A stretch of DNA of 64,000 bases from Xanthobacter autotrophicus (GTDB lineage: Bacteria > Pseudomonadota > Alphaproteobacteria > Rhizobiales > Xanthobacteraceae): NCBI RefSeq assembly GCF_005871085.1, contig NZ_VAUP01000041.1, forward strand, positions 1 to 64,000, read 5' to 3'. Position numbers and translations under genes: made by a program. This document shows positions 47,863 to 57,170 of the stretch, piece by piece; within the stretch, counting starts at the first letter, position 1; every line of letters begins with the position of its first letter. A model generated the notes under the pieces. The model saw nothing but the letters and a program-made list of their open reading frames with translations. It ran no database searches and was not told the origin of the DNA.

Positions 47863-48354
47863 ATGGGCATCTGGACGGTCCTGAGCAGGACGGAACCCGG
47901 CGACACCGCCGAGGCGGTGGCCGGCCGCACCGTGTTCGTGCGCGAGAAATTCTCGTGGGCGACTTTGTTTTTCGCGCCGTTCGTGCTGGCGCGCTTCCGC
48001 CTGTGGCTGCCGCTTGCCGCCTATGTGGCGGTGGTGGTGGTGCTCCAGCTCACCGCCCACTTCGCCGGCCTCGCCCAGGCGGTGACCGACGTGGTGATGG
48101 CGGGGTTCCACCTGCTGCTGGCCTTCGAGCTTCCGGCCCTGCGCCAGCGCAAGCTGGCCCGCAAGGGCTATGAGGAAGCCGGCGTGGTGATCGCTCCCAA
48201 CCGGGACGAGGCGGAACAGCGCTTCTTCGCGGATTGGGTCGCGGCCCGTCCCGCACCGCTGGCGCGCGCCGACCTGCCGGCCATCCGCCCCATGGCGCCC
48301 CCCGCCTTCGCAGGCGGCCAGGCCGGCGTCATCGGCGCCTTTCCGGGAGCCTGA
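47863..48354 (+). CDS. DUF2628 membrane protein within the his operon
   Basis: This 163-aa protein has an N-terminal WTVLSRTEPGDTAEAVAGRT, then FVREKFSWATLFFAPFVLARFRLW and LAAYVAVVVVLQLTAHFAGL, giving two to three membrane helices. A conserved ERxARKGY-type turn (RKLARKGYEEAGVVIAP) and a soluble Pro/Ala tail follow. This is the DUF2628 family, found in this exact position between hisB and hisH in many Hyphomicrobiales. It lies 11 bases after hisB and 3 before hisH. No enzyme function in histidine synthesis is known. Confidence 0.88.
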   Translation: MGIWTVLSRTEPGDTAEAVAGRTVFVREKFSWATLFFAPFVLARFRLWLPLAAYVAVVVVLQLTAHFAGLAQAVTDVVMAGFHLLLAFELPALRQRKLARKGYEEAGVVIAPNRDEAEQRFFADWVAARPAPLARADLPAIRPMAPPAFAGGQAGVIGAFPGA

Positions 48355-48357
48355 GGG

Positions 48358-49005
48358 ATGAGCGTCGCGATCATCGATTATAATTCCGGCAACCTCCACT
48401 CCGCCGCCAAGGCCATGGAGCGCGCCGCGCTCGACGTGGGCGCGGAACAGGTGATCGTCACCAACGATCCGGAGATCGTGCGCACCGCCGACCGGGTGGT
48501 GCTGCCGGGCGTCGGCGCCTTCGCCGACTGCCGCGCCGGCCTCGACGCCGTGCCGGGCATGGTGGAAGCCATGACCGAGGCGGTGAAGGAGCGCGGCCGC
48601 CCCTTCCTCGGCATCTGCGTCGGCCTCCAGCTGCTCGCCGAACGCGGGCTGGAGCATGGCGTGACCGATGGCCTCGGCTGGATCCGCGGCGAAGTGGAGC
48701 GCATCGCCCCGTCCGACCCCGAACTGAAGATCCCGCACATGGGCTGGAACACGCTCCAGACTGCGCGCGAACACCCCCTCCTCGCCGGTATTCCCACCGG
48801 TGAAGGCGGCTTGCACGCCTATTTCGTGCATTCCTACCATCTGAAGCCGGCCGACGGCATCGACCTCGTCGCCACCACGGACTATGGCAGCACCATCACC
48901 GCCATGGTCGCGCGCGACAACGTGGCCGGCACCCAGTTCCATCCCGAGAAGAGCCAGAGGCTCGGCCTCGCGCTCCTCGCGAATTTCCTGAAGTGGCATC
49001 CGTGA
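48358..49005 (+). CDS. hisH: Imidazole glycerol phosphate synthase, glutaminase subunit
   Basis: This 215-aa class I glutamine amidotransferase begins [20 protein letters not shown], has the nucleophile Cys in [15 protein letters not shown] (near residue 85), and His/Glu in [13 protein letters not shown] near the C-terminus. It supplies ammonia to HisF. The stop overlaps the GTG start of hisA (GTGA), showing translational coupling. Confidence 0.97.
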   Translation: MSVAIIDYNSGNLHSAAKAMERAALDVGAEQVIVTNDPEIVRTADRVVLPGVGAFADCRAGLDAVPGMVEAMTEAVKERGRPFLGICVGLQLLAERGLEHGVTDGLGWIRGEVERIAPSDPELKIPHMGWNTLQTAREHPLLAGIPTGEGGLHAYFVHSYHLKPADGIDLVATTDYGSTITAMVARDNVAGTQFHPEKSQRLGLALLANFLKWHP

Positions 49006-49730
49006 TCCTTTTTCCGGCCATCGACCTCAAGGACGGCCTCGCCGTGCGCCTCGAACAGGGCGACATGGCGCGGGCCACCGTGTTCAACCGCGATCCCGCC
49101 GCCCAGGCGGCGGAGTTCGAGACCCTCGGCTTTCGCTACCTCCATCTCGTGGACCTCGACGGCGCTTTCGCCGGCAAGCCGGTCAACGCGGCGGCGGTGG
49201 AGCGGATTTTGGAGACCGTCTCCATCCCCGTGCAGCTCGGCGGCGGCATCCGCGACCTGAAGACCGTCGAGGCCTGGCTGGAGAAGGGGGTGACCCGCGT
49301 CATCCTCGGCACTGCCGCAGTGCGCGACCCGGACTTCGTGAAGCAGGCCGCGAAGGCTCATCCCGGCCGCATCGTGGTGGGCCTCGACGCCCGCGACGGG
49401 CGCGTCGCCGTGGAGGGATGGGCCGAGACCTCGGACATCGCCGCCGTGGACATCGCCAGAAGGTTCGAGGATGCCGGCGTCACCGCCATCATCTACACCG
49501 ACATTGCCCGCGACGGCCTGCTGAAGGGCCTGAACCTCGACGCCACCGTGGCGCTGGCGGAGGCGGTGAACCTGCCGGTGATCGCCTCGGGTGGCCTGGC
49601 GTCGCTGGCCGATATCGAGGCGCTGCTCACCCCGCGCGCGAAGAAGCTGGAAGGCGCCATTACCGGCCGCGCCCTCTATGACGGCCGGCTCGATGCCCGC
49701 GAGGCGCTGGCGCTGGTGGCGGGACGATAG
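49002..49730 (+). CDS. hisA: Phosphoribosylformimino-AICAR-P isomerase
   Basis: This 242-aa TIM-barrel protein starts at GTG 49002, giving [20 protein letters not shown]; a second GTG at 48993 is in frame but not needed. Catalytic Asp residues lie in AIDLKDG and YTDIARDG, with phosphate-binding motifs QLGGGIRDL and [11 protein letters not shown]. It carries out the Amadori rearrangement of ProFAR. It is coupled to hisH by the GTGA overlap and followed by hisF after 7 bases. Confidence 0.96.
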   Translation: MILFPAIDLKDGLAVRLEQGDMARATVFNRDPAAQAAEFETLGFRYLHLVDLDGAFAGKPVNAAAVERILETVSIPVQLGGGIRDLKTVEAWLEKGVTRVILGTAAVRDPDFVKQAAKAHPGRIVVGLDARDGRVAVEGWAETSDIAAVDIARRFEDAGVTAIIYTDIARDGLLKGLNLDATVALAEAVNLPVIASGGLASLADIEALLTPRAKKLEGAITGRALYDGRLDAREALALVAGR

Positions 49731-49737
49731 GTGTGAC

Positions 49738-50514
49738 ATGCTGAAAGTCCGCGTCATCCCCTGCCTCGACGTGAAGGACGGCCGCGTGGTGAAGGGTGTC
49801 CAGTTCGTGGACCTGCGCGACGCCGGCGATCCGGTGGAGGCGGCGCGCGCCTATGACCTCGCCGGCGCGGACGAGCTGACCTTCCTCGACATCACCGCCA
49901 GCCACGAGAACCGCGGCACCATCCTCGACGTGGTGCGCCGCACCGCCGAGCAGTGCTTCATGCCGCTGACCGTGGGCGGCGGCGTGCGTACCGTGGACGA
50001 CGTGCGCACGCTGCTCCATGCCGGCGCCGACAAGGTCTCCATCAACACCGCCGCCGTGAACCGCCGCGCCTTTGTGGGCGAGGCGGCCGAGAAGTTCGGC
50101 GAGCAGTGCATCGTGGTGGCCATCGACGCCAAGCGCGTGAGCAAAGAGGGCGAGGAGAACCGCTGGGAGATCTTCACCCATGGCGGGCGCACCCCCACCG
50201 GCATCGACGCCATCCAGTTCGCCCGCGAGGTGGTGGACCTCGGCGCCGGTGAGATCCTGCTGACCTCCATGGACCGGGACGGCACCGGCCAGGGCTTCGA
50301 CTGCGCCCTCACCCGGGCGGTGGCGGACGCGGTGCACGTGCCGGTGATCGCCTCCGGCGGCGTGGGCACCCTCGACCATCTGGTGGACGGCATCCGCGAG
50401 GGTGGCGCCTCGGCGGTGCTGGCCGCCTCCATCTTCCATTTCGGCACCTTCACCATCCGCGAGGCCAAGGAACGCCTGGCCGAGGCGGGGCTTCCCGTCC
50501 GCCTCGATGTCTAG
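49738..50514 (+). CDS. hisF: Imidazole glycerol phosphate synthase, cyclase subunit
   Basis: This 258-aa TIM barrel starts [20 protein letters not shown], with active-site Asp in CLDVKDG and [13 protein letters not shown] and phosphate motifs [12 protein letters not shown] and [11 protein letters not shown]. It pairs with HisH to make IGP and AICAR. The start lies seven bases after the hisA stop, with GATAGGTG as a weak ribosome site. Confidence 0.97.
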   Translation: MLKVRVIPCLDVKDGRVVKGVQFVDLRDAGDPVEAARAYDLAGADELTFLDITASHENRGTILDVVRRTAEQCFMPLTVGGGVRTVDDVRTLLHAGADKVSINTAAVNRRAFVGEAAEKFGEQCIVVAIDAKRVSKEGEENRWEIFTHGGRTPTGIDAIQFAREVVDLGAGEILLTSMDRDGTGQGFDCALTRAVADAVHVPVIASGGVGTLDHLVDGIREGGASAVLAASIFHFGTFTIREAKERLAEAGLPVRLDV

Positions 50515-50578
50515 GCCCAGCGCCTCGATCCTCCCTTCTCCGCCTCCCTTCCCCGCCCTCCCTTCCCGGGCCACCGTC

Positions 50579-50905
50579 ATGAGCGACAGCTTCACCCTCG
50601 CCGACCTCGAAGCCATCGTCGCGGCGCGCGCCTCGGCGGATGCGGGGGCGTCCTATACCCGCTCGCTGCTCGACAAGGGCGTCGAGAAATGCGCCCAGAA
50701 GCTGGGCGAGGAGGCGGTGGAAACGGTGATCGCCGCCGTCTCCGGCGACGAGAAGGCGCTCGTCGCGGAAACCAGCGATCTGCTCTACCATCTGCTTGTG
50801 TTGCTGAAGGCGCGCGGGGTGCCGCTGGCCGATGTCCATGCGGAGCTTGCGCGACGAACAGGCCAGTCCGGCCTCGCCGAAAAAGCCGCCCGGCAGCACG
50901 GCTGA
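50579..50905 (+). CDS. hisE: Phosphoribosyl-ATP pyrophosphatase
   Basis: This 108-aa single-domain HisE has the all-alpha NTP pyrophosphatase motif [19 protein letters not shown] and [18 protein letters not shown], including the EExxE/ExxD metal residues. It hydrolyses phosphoribosyl-ATP in step two of histidine synthesis. Gap to hisF is 64 bases; coaA follows after 19 bases. Confidence 0.95.
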   Translation: MSDSFTLADLEAIVAARASADAGASYTRSLLDKGVEKCAQKLGEEAVETVIAAVSGDEKALVAETSDLLYHLLVLLKARGVPLADVHAELARRTGQSGLAEKAARQHG

Positions 50906-50924
50906 GAAGAGCACGAGGCACACG

Positions 50925-51896
50925 ATGGATCGACGGCTCGACCCAGGCCTCTCGCCCTACCGCACCTTCTCGCGCGCCGAATGGGCCGCGCTGAGGCGCG
51001 ACACGCCCATGACCCTGCGCCCGGACGAGATCACCCGGCTGGAGGGCCTCGGCGTCCATCTCTCCATGCAGGAGGTGGAGGAAATCTACCTCCCGCTATC
51101 CCGCCTGCTTTCACTTTATGTTGCGGCAACACAAAAGCTTTTCCGGGCGATGAGCCACTTCCTCGACCAGCGCGACAGCGAGGCGAACGGGGAAGGCAAG
51201 ATGCCCTACATCATCGGGGTGGCCGGATCGGTGGCGGTGGGCAAGTCCACGACCGCCCGCGTGCTGCAGGCGCTGCTGGCGCGCTGGCCCAACACGCCCA
51301 AGGTGGATCTCGTCACCACCGACGGCTTCCTTTTGCCCAACGCCATCCTCGAGCGCGAGGGGCTGATGGACAAGAAGGGCTTCCCCGAAAGCTACGACCT
51401 GCCGCTGCTGCTGCGCTTCCTCACCGACATCAAGGCCGGCCGGCGGCCGGTGCGCGCGCCGCTCTATTCGCACTTCTTCTACGACGTGATGCCCGACCAG
51501 TTCGTGGAGATCGACCGGCCGGACATCCTGATCGTCGAAGGCCTCAACGTGCTGCAGACCACCCGTCCGCCGAAGGACGGCAAGGCCATCCCCTTCGTCT
51601 CGGACTTCTTCGATTTCTCGGTCTATATCGACGGCGACGAGGACGTGATCGAGCGCTGGTACGTGGAGCGCTTCATGCGGCTGCGGGCCACCGCCTTCAA
51701 GGACCCCTTGTCCTACTTCCACCGCTACTCGCAGCTCACGGAAGACCAGGCCCGCGCCACCGCCCTGTCCATCTGGCGCGGCATCAACCTGCCCAACCTC
51801 ATGGACAACGTCCTGCCCACCCGCCAGCGCGCCGACCTCATCCTGCGCAAGACCGGCGAGCACGAGGTGGCGGAGGTGAGCCTGCGCCGCCTGTAA
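50925..51896 (+). CDS. coaA: Pantothenate kinase type I
   Basis: This 323-aa enzyme has Walker A in [18 protein letters not shown] near residue 102, [18 protein letters not shown], the [14 protein letters not shown] motif, [14 protein letters not shown]-type substrate residues, and EGLNVLQT. It phosphorylates pantothenate, the first step of CoA synthesis. The position directly after hisE is conserved across Hyphomicrobiales. The start at 50925 is set by family length; an upstream in-frame ATG at 50832 lies inside hisE. Confidence 0.96.
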   Translation: MDRRLDPGLSPYRTFSRAEWAALRRDTPMTLRPDEITRLEGLGVHLSMQEVEEIYLPLSRLLSLYVAATQKLFRAMSHFLDQRDSEANGEGKMPYIIGVAGSVAVGKSTTARVLQALLARWPNTPKVDLVTTDGFLLPNAILEREGLMDKKGFPESYDLPLLLRFLTDIKAGRRPVRAPLYSHFFYDVMPDQFVEIDRPDILIVEGLNVLQTTRPPKDGKAIPFVSDFFDFSVYIDGDEDVIERWYVERFMRLRATAFKDPLSYFHRYSQLTEDQARATALSIWRGINLPNLMDNVLPTRQRADLILRKTGEHEVAEVSLRRL

Positions 51897-52020
51897 TACC
51901 AATAGCCCGGGAGCTTGATTCACGGACTGTCGGTGAAACCCCGCGCGGCGCTTGAGCGGACCCGCTCGGCCTCGGTCAACGTCCGAGGCCGAGGGTATAT
52001 TGCTGCGCAGCCGATGGCCC

Positions 52021-53496
52021 TCAGAAGCTGCGCTGGATTCGCACCGCGCCCGAAACCGCATTGGCGGATCCGCCCACCAGGGTGGGGATGACGGCGCCAC
52101 TGGCGGAAACGGCGTTGGTGATGCCCAGAGGCCGGCTGCCGTCGACGGCGGTGTAGACCACCTCCGCGCCGATATCGAGATTGCGCACCGGCGACCAGAA
52201 GGTGTTCACGCCCGCCTGCCACATGGCGAAGCTCGCCGCCCCCACCACATTGGTCGGCACGTCAACGCTGACATAGCCGCCGAACACGGCGGAGCGCACC
52301 GCGGGGACCCAGAAATGCCGGAACTGGCCCTGGATCGCCCAGGCGCCGACCATCTCGTAGGATCCGTCGGGGCCCATGACCGCGTCGGCCAGGGGATAAT
52401 AGGCGCCGCTCATGAGGCCATAGCTGGTGAGCGGGACAAAGCCGATGGCCTGAAGCCGGTTCTGGTTGCCGGCGGCAAGGCCGGCATAATTGAGCGCGCC
52501 TTCGGAATAGTTGGCCTGAAGATAAAGGCTGTCACCCGCAGCAATGAACGGCAGCCGGATCTCTGTATAGGCGCCGAGGGCATAGCCCCACTGGCTGGTG
52601 CTGGAACTGCCGATGAACGCCGCGCCGAGATAGGCGGGGGGCATCGCCTCCACCTGGTGCAGCGCCCCGGCCAGTTGCACGAGCCCCCACGATCCCTCGG
52701 CCCGCAGGTTGGCGACGATATCCGGCGTCTGCTGGCCGGCCTGGTAGTTCGAATAGAGCAAGGGCACACCGGTGCCGCCGCTCACGAACGGAAAGTCGGA
52801 CGGCGAGGTCACGCCGGTGATGCTTACGCCCGTGGCCTGGACGCCGGTGGTGCGGTTGGCCGCGTCCTCGATGGCGATCGAGGCGGACAGGCCGTTGCCG
52901 AACTCCGCCGTATAGGCCGCCGTGGTGTTCCAGGTGTTCGAGCCGGCGAACAGGGTCGCGATGGAATAGCCGATGCCGGTGTCGAAGAACGACTGGGTGT
53001 AGCCGAACGTCAGCCCGGCGAACTGGATGAAGATGCGCTCCACATAGAGCGCCGGGCCGGGCCCATTGCCGGGGCCGGTCTGGGAATCCCATTCGGCGCC
53101 GCCACGGAAGTAGGAGCGCAACGTGCCGTAATCGGTCTGCGTCCGCGCATCGATTTCCGCGACGCCGCGCCCCTGGGTGAAGTAATCGGCGTCATGGGCG
53201 TCGCGGAAGGGAAAGGCGAATGGCGAATATCCAGGGCCACCAAACGCCGAGCCCTGGGAGAAGATCGCCGCGACGTTCATATAGGTGTCCATGCGGGCCC
53301 AGCCGCCGACCCTGAGGCAGGTGTCCGTGCCCGGAATGTAGTAAAACCCGGGGCCATAGGCCGCGCAGACCTTCACATTCTCCGCGGCCTGGGCCTTGAC
53401 CGGTAGATCGGCCGCCTCGGCCATGCACGGCGCAAGCAGCGTTGTCAGGCACACAAGGCTGACGGCGCCGCGCGGCGCCCAGGAACGTCCGGTCAT
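52021..53496 (-). CDS. Outer-membrane porin (Hyphomicrobiales porin_2 family)
   Basis: This 491-aa protein has a signal peptide (GAVSLVCLTTLLAPCMAEAADLPVK), then the family's conserved beginning VKVCAAYGPGFYYIPGTDTC and LRVGGWARMD, and a beta-barrel pattern of alternating aromatic residues. It ends in Phe (GAVRIQRSF), the outer-membrane insertion signal. Two Cys near the N-terminus of the mature protein (VKVCAAYG and TDTCLRVG) form the usual disulfide pair. It makes a general diffusion pore for small solutes. GGGGGAAA precedes the start. It is transcribed alone and is convergent with coaA. Confidence 0.92.
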   Translation of the reverse strand: MTGRSWAPRGAVSLVCLTTLLAPCMAEAADLPVKAQAAENVKVCAAYGPGFYYIPGTDTCLRVGGWARMDTYMNVAAIFSQGSAFGGPGYSPFAFPFRDAHDADYFTQGRGVAEIDARTQTDYGTLRSYFRGGAEWDSQTGPGNGPGPALYVERIFIQFAGLTFGYTQSFFDTGIGYSIATLFAGSNTWNTTAAYTAEFGNGLSASIAIEDAANRTTGVQATGVSITGVTSPSDFPFVSGGTGVPLLYSNYQAGQQTPDIVANLRAEGSWGLVQLAGALHQVEAMPPAYLGAAFIGSSSTSQWGYALGAYTEIRLPFIAAGDSLYLQANYSEGALNYAGLAAGNQNRLQAIGFVPLTSYGLMSGAYYPLADAVMGPDGSYEMVGAWAIQGQFRHFWVPAVRSAVFGGYVSVDVPTNVVGAASFAMWQAGVNTFWSPVRNLDIGAEVVYTAVDGSRPLGITNAVSASGAVIPTLVGGSANAVSGAVRIQRSF

Positions 53497-53861
53497 TTTC
53501 CCCCCGCCGGTCTTCCCCGGTCGCATGGCCGGGGTTAAGCCGCTCTTCTTCCATCCGGGCCGGACTGAGGTAACTAATGGCCACTTCAGCCGGAGGGGAT
53601 GGCAGAGGCGGCCAATGTAAGCGAACGAATCGCGACGCGCCTAGTGCAGGAACAGCTCATGCTGAATCAAACGCAGGGATAATCTGCCTATCATCTCTCG
53701 GATGATCCCTTGGCTGGCCTTTAGACGGTATCGAGATGCATTTCAGTCGCAGCCTCCCGGCCCGCTCGCCCCTGACGAAAGGTGAGACCCGATCTTGAGC
53801 CTGCCCCGCCGATCTGCCGGCCCTGTTCGAGCGGACGGCTCAGGTGGCACGGGCTCCGCGC
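53497..53861. other. Gene-poor stretch upstream of the porin gene
   Basis: Presumed porin promoter region and the downstream region of the J-domain gene. No gene, tRNA or strong repeat was seen. Confidence 0.5.
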
Positions 53862-54338
53862 TCATGAAGCGTCGGCGAACTGGTCGAGCAGCGCGTCTCG
53901 CGCCTCGGCGATGCGGCGATACCGCTCGTCGCTGCCGCCGGCATCCGGATGCGCGCTCTTGGCCAGGCGCCGGAAGGCGGCATTGATCTGCGACGGCTCA
54001 AGCGCGCCGTCCATGGGCAGGTCCAGGGCCTCACGGTGCTCCTTGTCGTCGTCGTCGAGATTCAGCCGGGACATGAAGGCCTGACGCTTCTTGCGCGCCT
54101 CGATGCGCAGCTCCACCTGATCTTCCTGCCATCTCACCCGCGACATGACGAGGCATTCACCGAAGGCGATCCGGCCCTTCGTCTCCAGCTCATCGAGGCT
54201 GAACGGCCCGACCACCCCGTAAGGCGGGGCGAGATACGCGCTCCGGCCGTCCGCACCCTGTTCGATCAGGCCGATGGTCACCGTATCGAGGACCCCCAGC
54301 GAGCCGTTCCAGACGACCCATTGCTCTTTGTCCGTCAT
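53862..54338 (-). CDS. Protein with a C-terminal J domain
   Basis: This 158-aa protein starts MTDKEQWVVWNGSLGVLDTV, followed by an unassigned region of about 95 residues. A C-terminal J domain follows (LEPSQINAAFRRLAKSAHPDAGGSDERYRRIAEARDALLDQF) with the intact HPD tripeptide that stimulates Hsp70 ATPase. The J domain at the C-terminal end, without Gly/Phe or zinc region, marks it as a class III J protein that recruits DnaK to a specific client through its N-terminal part. The partner is unknown. A longer in-frame start at 54422 is possible but lacks support. Confidence 0.8.
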   Translation of the reverse strand: MTDKEQWVVWNGSLGVLDTVTIGLIEQGADGRSAYLAPPYGVVGPFSLDELETKGRIAFGECLVMSRVRWQEDQVELRIEARKKRQAFMSRLNLDDDDKEHREALDLPMDGALEPSQINAAFRRLAKSAHPDAGGSDERYRRIAEARDALLDQFADAS

Positions 54339-54781
54339 GCCACGCGCTTCCATGCATGAGCCGGCGCCGCGTCCCCTTTTGTCCGAAAGGGTTCGCGGCC
54401 GCTGGACCGTCGGTGCCAGCATGCAGGTTTGAAGCCAGAATCCCGTGGAATGCGCCGACGCTGGCCGGGAACGGTCCGGTGCCGGGCGAGAAACCCTCCC
54501 GCCCTCAACGTCGCTGTTAAAAGGGCATCAAAATACCAGCTGCGGCGCATAGCGGCCCTGGCTTGGCATCTTGCGCATGCATGGCGCCCCCGGAGTGGCA
54601 CCGAAGCCATGGAGCAACGCATTCTTTTCGCAGACGTTTCGAGGTAAATGTGTCGATGGAGATGGCGCGGCCCGGCCACAGCCCTTCCCCGCTCGCTGCG
54701 GCGCGCGGTTGAACCGGCGGCGCGAATTGATATGACTGCCCCCATGACGTCTTGCGCCCTCCCCGCAGGGCGGTCGCCGCG
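54339..54781. other. Gene-poor divergent gap
   Basis: Region between the leftward J-domain gene and the rightward HerA-like gene. There are short open frames only; no recognised gene or regulatory palindrome. Confidence 0.45.
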
Positions 54782-56317
54782 ATGACGGCGCCCGCCAAGG
54801 TATCCATCGACCTCGGTACCCGCGCGGGCGGGGACACGGCCGTGCTGGACCTGGAGGAACTGCTGGCCACGCGCCTGCTGGTGCAGGGCAATTCCGGCTC
54901 CGGTAAATCCCACCTGCTGCGCCGCCTGCTGGAGCAGAGTGCCCCCTGGGTGCAGCAGGCGATCATCGATCCGGAGGGCGATTTCGTCACTTTGGCCGAC
55001 CGCTACGGCCATGTGGTGGTGGATGCCCAGCGCGGCGAGGCGGACCTCCAGCGCATCGCCGCGCGGGTGCGCCAGCACCGGGTCTCGGTGGTGCTCAACC
55101 TCGAAGGGCTCGACGCCGAGCAGCAGATGCGTGCCGCCGCCGCCTTCCTGGGCGGCCTGTTCGATGCCGACCGCGACGTCTGGTATCCGGTTCTCGTGGT
55201 GGTGGACGAGGCGCAATTGTTCGCCCCCACCGCCGCCGGCGAGGTCTCGGACGAGGCCCGCAAGGTGTCGCTCGGCGCCATGACCAATCTCATGTCCCGT
55301 GGCCGCAAGCGCGGCCTGGCCGGGGTGATCGCCACCCAGCGCCTCGCCAAGCTCGCCAAGAACGTGGCGGCGGAAGCCTCCAACTTTCTCATGGGCCGCA
55401 CCTTCCTCGACATCGACATGGCCCGCGCCGCCGACCTGCTCGGCATGGAGCGGCGGCAGGCCGAGATGTTCCGCGACCTGCAGAGCGGCCATTTCATCGC
55501 GCTGGGCCCGGCGCTGGCCCGGCGGCCGCTGCCGATCCACATCGGCCCAGTGGAGACATCCGCGCGCTCCACCAGCCCCAAGCTGGTGCCGCTGCCGGAG
55601 CCCGCCGCCGCCGAGGACGCCCACGACCTGATCTTCATGCCCGGCGCCGACGAGGTCCGCCCGCTGGTGCCGCGCCGTCCGCCGGCGGTGGCGCCCACGG
55701 CGGACGTACTGGCCCAGCTCGCGCGCAGCGGCCCCCCGACCCCGCCGCCGCCGGCCGCGCCGCAGGCGCCCGCCCTCTCGCCCGAGCAGCGGCAGGCCGC
55801 CATCGATGCGGCGCTGCGCGAGATCCTGAGCGAGCGGGACGCGGGCTTCCGCACCATCTCGGTGCTCTATCAGGATTTCCTGGTGCGCTGCCGCATCCAC
55901 CGCATCGGCGGCGACGCCCTGAGCCTCTCGGCCTTCCGTCGCCGTCTGGCGGTGGCCCATGCCGGCATCGATGCCGCCGAGGCGGAAGCGGAAGACTCCC
56001 CGTGGGCGGAGGTTCTGGCCATGGCCGGCACCCTGCCGGAGGACATGCAGGGCGTGTTCCTTTCCCTGGCCCGCGCCGCTTTCGACCACCGCACCTGCCC
56101 CTCCGACGCCGACGTGGCCCGCGCCTATGGCAGCCGCTCCCCCGGCCGGGCGCGGCGGCTTCTGGCCTATATGGAAGAGCGCCAGGTGATCGTCTGCCGG
56201 CTCGACAGCCAGGGCCGACGGATCGTGGCCATCCCCGGCCTCGCCTGGGAAACCGAGCCCGGCGACCCCAACGCCGCCACCAGCGCAAGTGAGACTGAGG
56301 CGACGCCGGCGGATTGA
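54782..56317 (+). CDS. HerA/DUF87-like ATP-binding protein
   Basis: This 511-aa P-loop ATPase has Walker A in LLVQGNSGSGKSHLLRRLLE (36-43 core), IIDPEGDFVTLADRY, Walker B VLVVVDEAQLFAPT and the sensor-like GVIATQRLAKLAKN typical of HerA/VirB4-type (DUF87) ATPases. The C-terminal 200 residues include a Pro-rich linker (PPTPPPPAAPQAPALSPEQ) and a helical domain. Such proteins act as hexameric DNA translocases or in DNA end processing; no NurA-like nuclease is adjacent. ATG 54782 is chosen over 54752 because the fold starts here. It is the last GC-rich gene before the AT-rich island. Confidence 0.8.
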   Translation: MTAPAKVSIDLGTRAGGDTAVLDLEELLATRLLVQGNSGSGKSHLLRRLLEQSAPWVQQAIIDPEGDFVTLADRYGHVVVDAQRGEADLQRIAARVRQHRVSVVLNLEGLDAEQQMRAAAAFLGGLFDADRDVWYPVLVVVDEAQLFAPTAAGEVSDEARKVSLGAMTNLMSRGRKRGLAGVIATQRLAKLAKNVAAEASNFLMGRTFLDIDMARAADLLGMERRQAEMFRDLQSGHFIALGPALARRPLPIHIGPVETSARSTSPKLVPLPEPAAAEDAHDLIFMPGADEVRPLVPRRPPAVAPTADVLAQLARSGPPTPPPPAAPQAPALSPEQRQAAIDAALREILSERDAGFRTISVLYQDFLVRCRIHRIGGDALSLSAFRRRLAVAHAGIDAAEAEAEDSPWAEVLAMAGTLPEDMQGVFLSLARAAFDHRTCPSDADVARAYGSRSPGRARRLLAYMEERQVIVCRLDSQGRRIVAIPGLAWETEPGDPNAATSASETEATPAD

Positions 56318-56552
56318 AGCGGGTGGAGAGCAATATTAATCGCGAGATCCCGTACAAATGTTGCGACATACGCAGTTCAAAGCAATCTATACCAACGCGT
56401 AGCGTTACGAAAAACAATATTTACCGAAAACAATTGTTTTAAATATATTATATTATTTATAGACTTATATTCTGAAATTTATATTTATTTCATTTTCATA
56501 AATTTATAATTACGATAGAATTGTTAATTATATAAGTTTATTTTCCAATTAT
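56318..56552. other. Abrupt AT-rich boundary of the island
   Basis: Base composition drops sharply just after the HerA-like stop. It contains a 14-bp palindrome AAAACAATTGTTTT (56427-56440) and long A/T runs. No gene or integrase was seen. Confidence 0.6.
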
Positions 56553-56945
56553 CTACACGAGCCTAATCCAACCATTTCGAAATCTAATATTTCCGTCGAA
56601 AATAGACCTTTCAGTATCAAATATATACAATATCTTACTCTTAGACTCTCTGATAAAAAAATTATGTATAATATTTTCAATATTTTCTTTTTCAGCTGCC
56701 CTAAATTCCACGAGATGCTCACTCGAAGTTCCGCCAACTAATTTTTCTGTCTCAAACCCAAACTCATGTATATATATGCAAAAATACTCGCTATAGTCGT
56801 ATATTTGCTTAAAAGAACCATATAGTTTTTTTCTATTACTTAATTTTATCCAGAATTCGTGAACATCTCCAAATTCTTCACTTCTAACCGTTCCGTTGTA
56901 GGCCATTTTTCCATTGTCGAATTTCACGGGGGTAAACGGATCCAT
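56553..56945 (-). CDS. Unassigned AT-rich island gene 1
   Basis: This is a 130-aa protein. ATG 56943-56945 has AAAGGA eight bases upstream; a start at 56975 lacks one. It reads MDPFTPVKFDNGKMAYNGTV, then FGDVHEFWIKLSNRKKLYGS, and ends FDGNIRFRNGWIRLV. It is acidic, aromatic-rich and AT-rich in codons, unlike its neighbours, which suggests transfer. No family was recognised; the size and setting next to secretion-gene fragments resemble immunity proteins of polymorphic toxins. A hlyD 3'-end copy lies just upstream (57091-57130). Confidence 0.6.
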   Translation of the reverse strand: MDPFTPVKFDNGKMAYNGTVRSEEFGDVHEFWIKLSNRKKLYGSFKQIYDYSEYFCIYIHEFGFETEKLVGGTSSEHLVEFRAAEKENIENIIHNFFIRESKSKILYIFDTERSIFDGNIRFRNGWIRLV

Positions 56946-57090
56946 CGAAAGTATCCTTTTGTTCAGCTGTATCATTGCACACTAAGTTGCGTCTCCACTA
57001 TAATTTCGGTCATCCTATTCGGATATCCGCTATGCGTTCACTTTCATTGTCGTATAATTGAAGTCGGAGGTTGCAGACGCTGACGCCTCC

Positions 57091-57130
57091 CTCACCTCCC
57101 CCTCCCCGCATCACGCCTGCACTTGAGCAG
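57091..57130. repeat. 40-bp direct repeat, copy 1: remnant of hlyD 3' end
   Basis: This 40-base segment matches 57954-57993 at 34 positions. In copy 2 it is the last codons and stop of a HlyD fragment; here the minus strand would read LLKCRRDAGR before a stop at the equivalent position (57092-57094). It lies between the two AT-rich genes. Confidence 0.75.
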
Positions 57131-57170
57131 TGATTTTTACATTTTGACCTCTGTATTTTATTAACTTCTA

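Noticed and set aside
54429-54647. 72-aa plus-strand open frame in the J-domain/HerA gap
   Set aside because: Arg-rich, without ribosome site or homology that I recognise.
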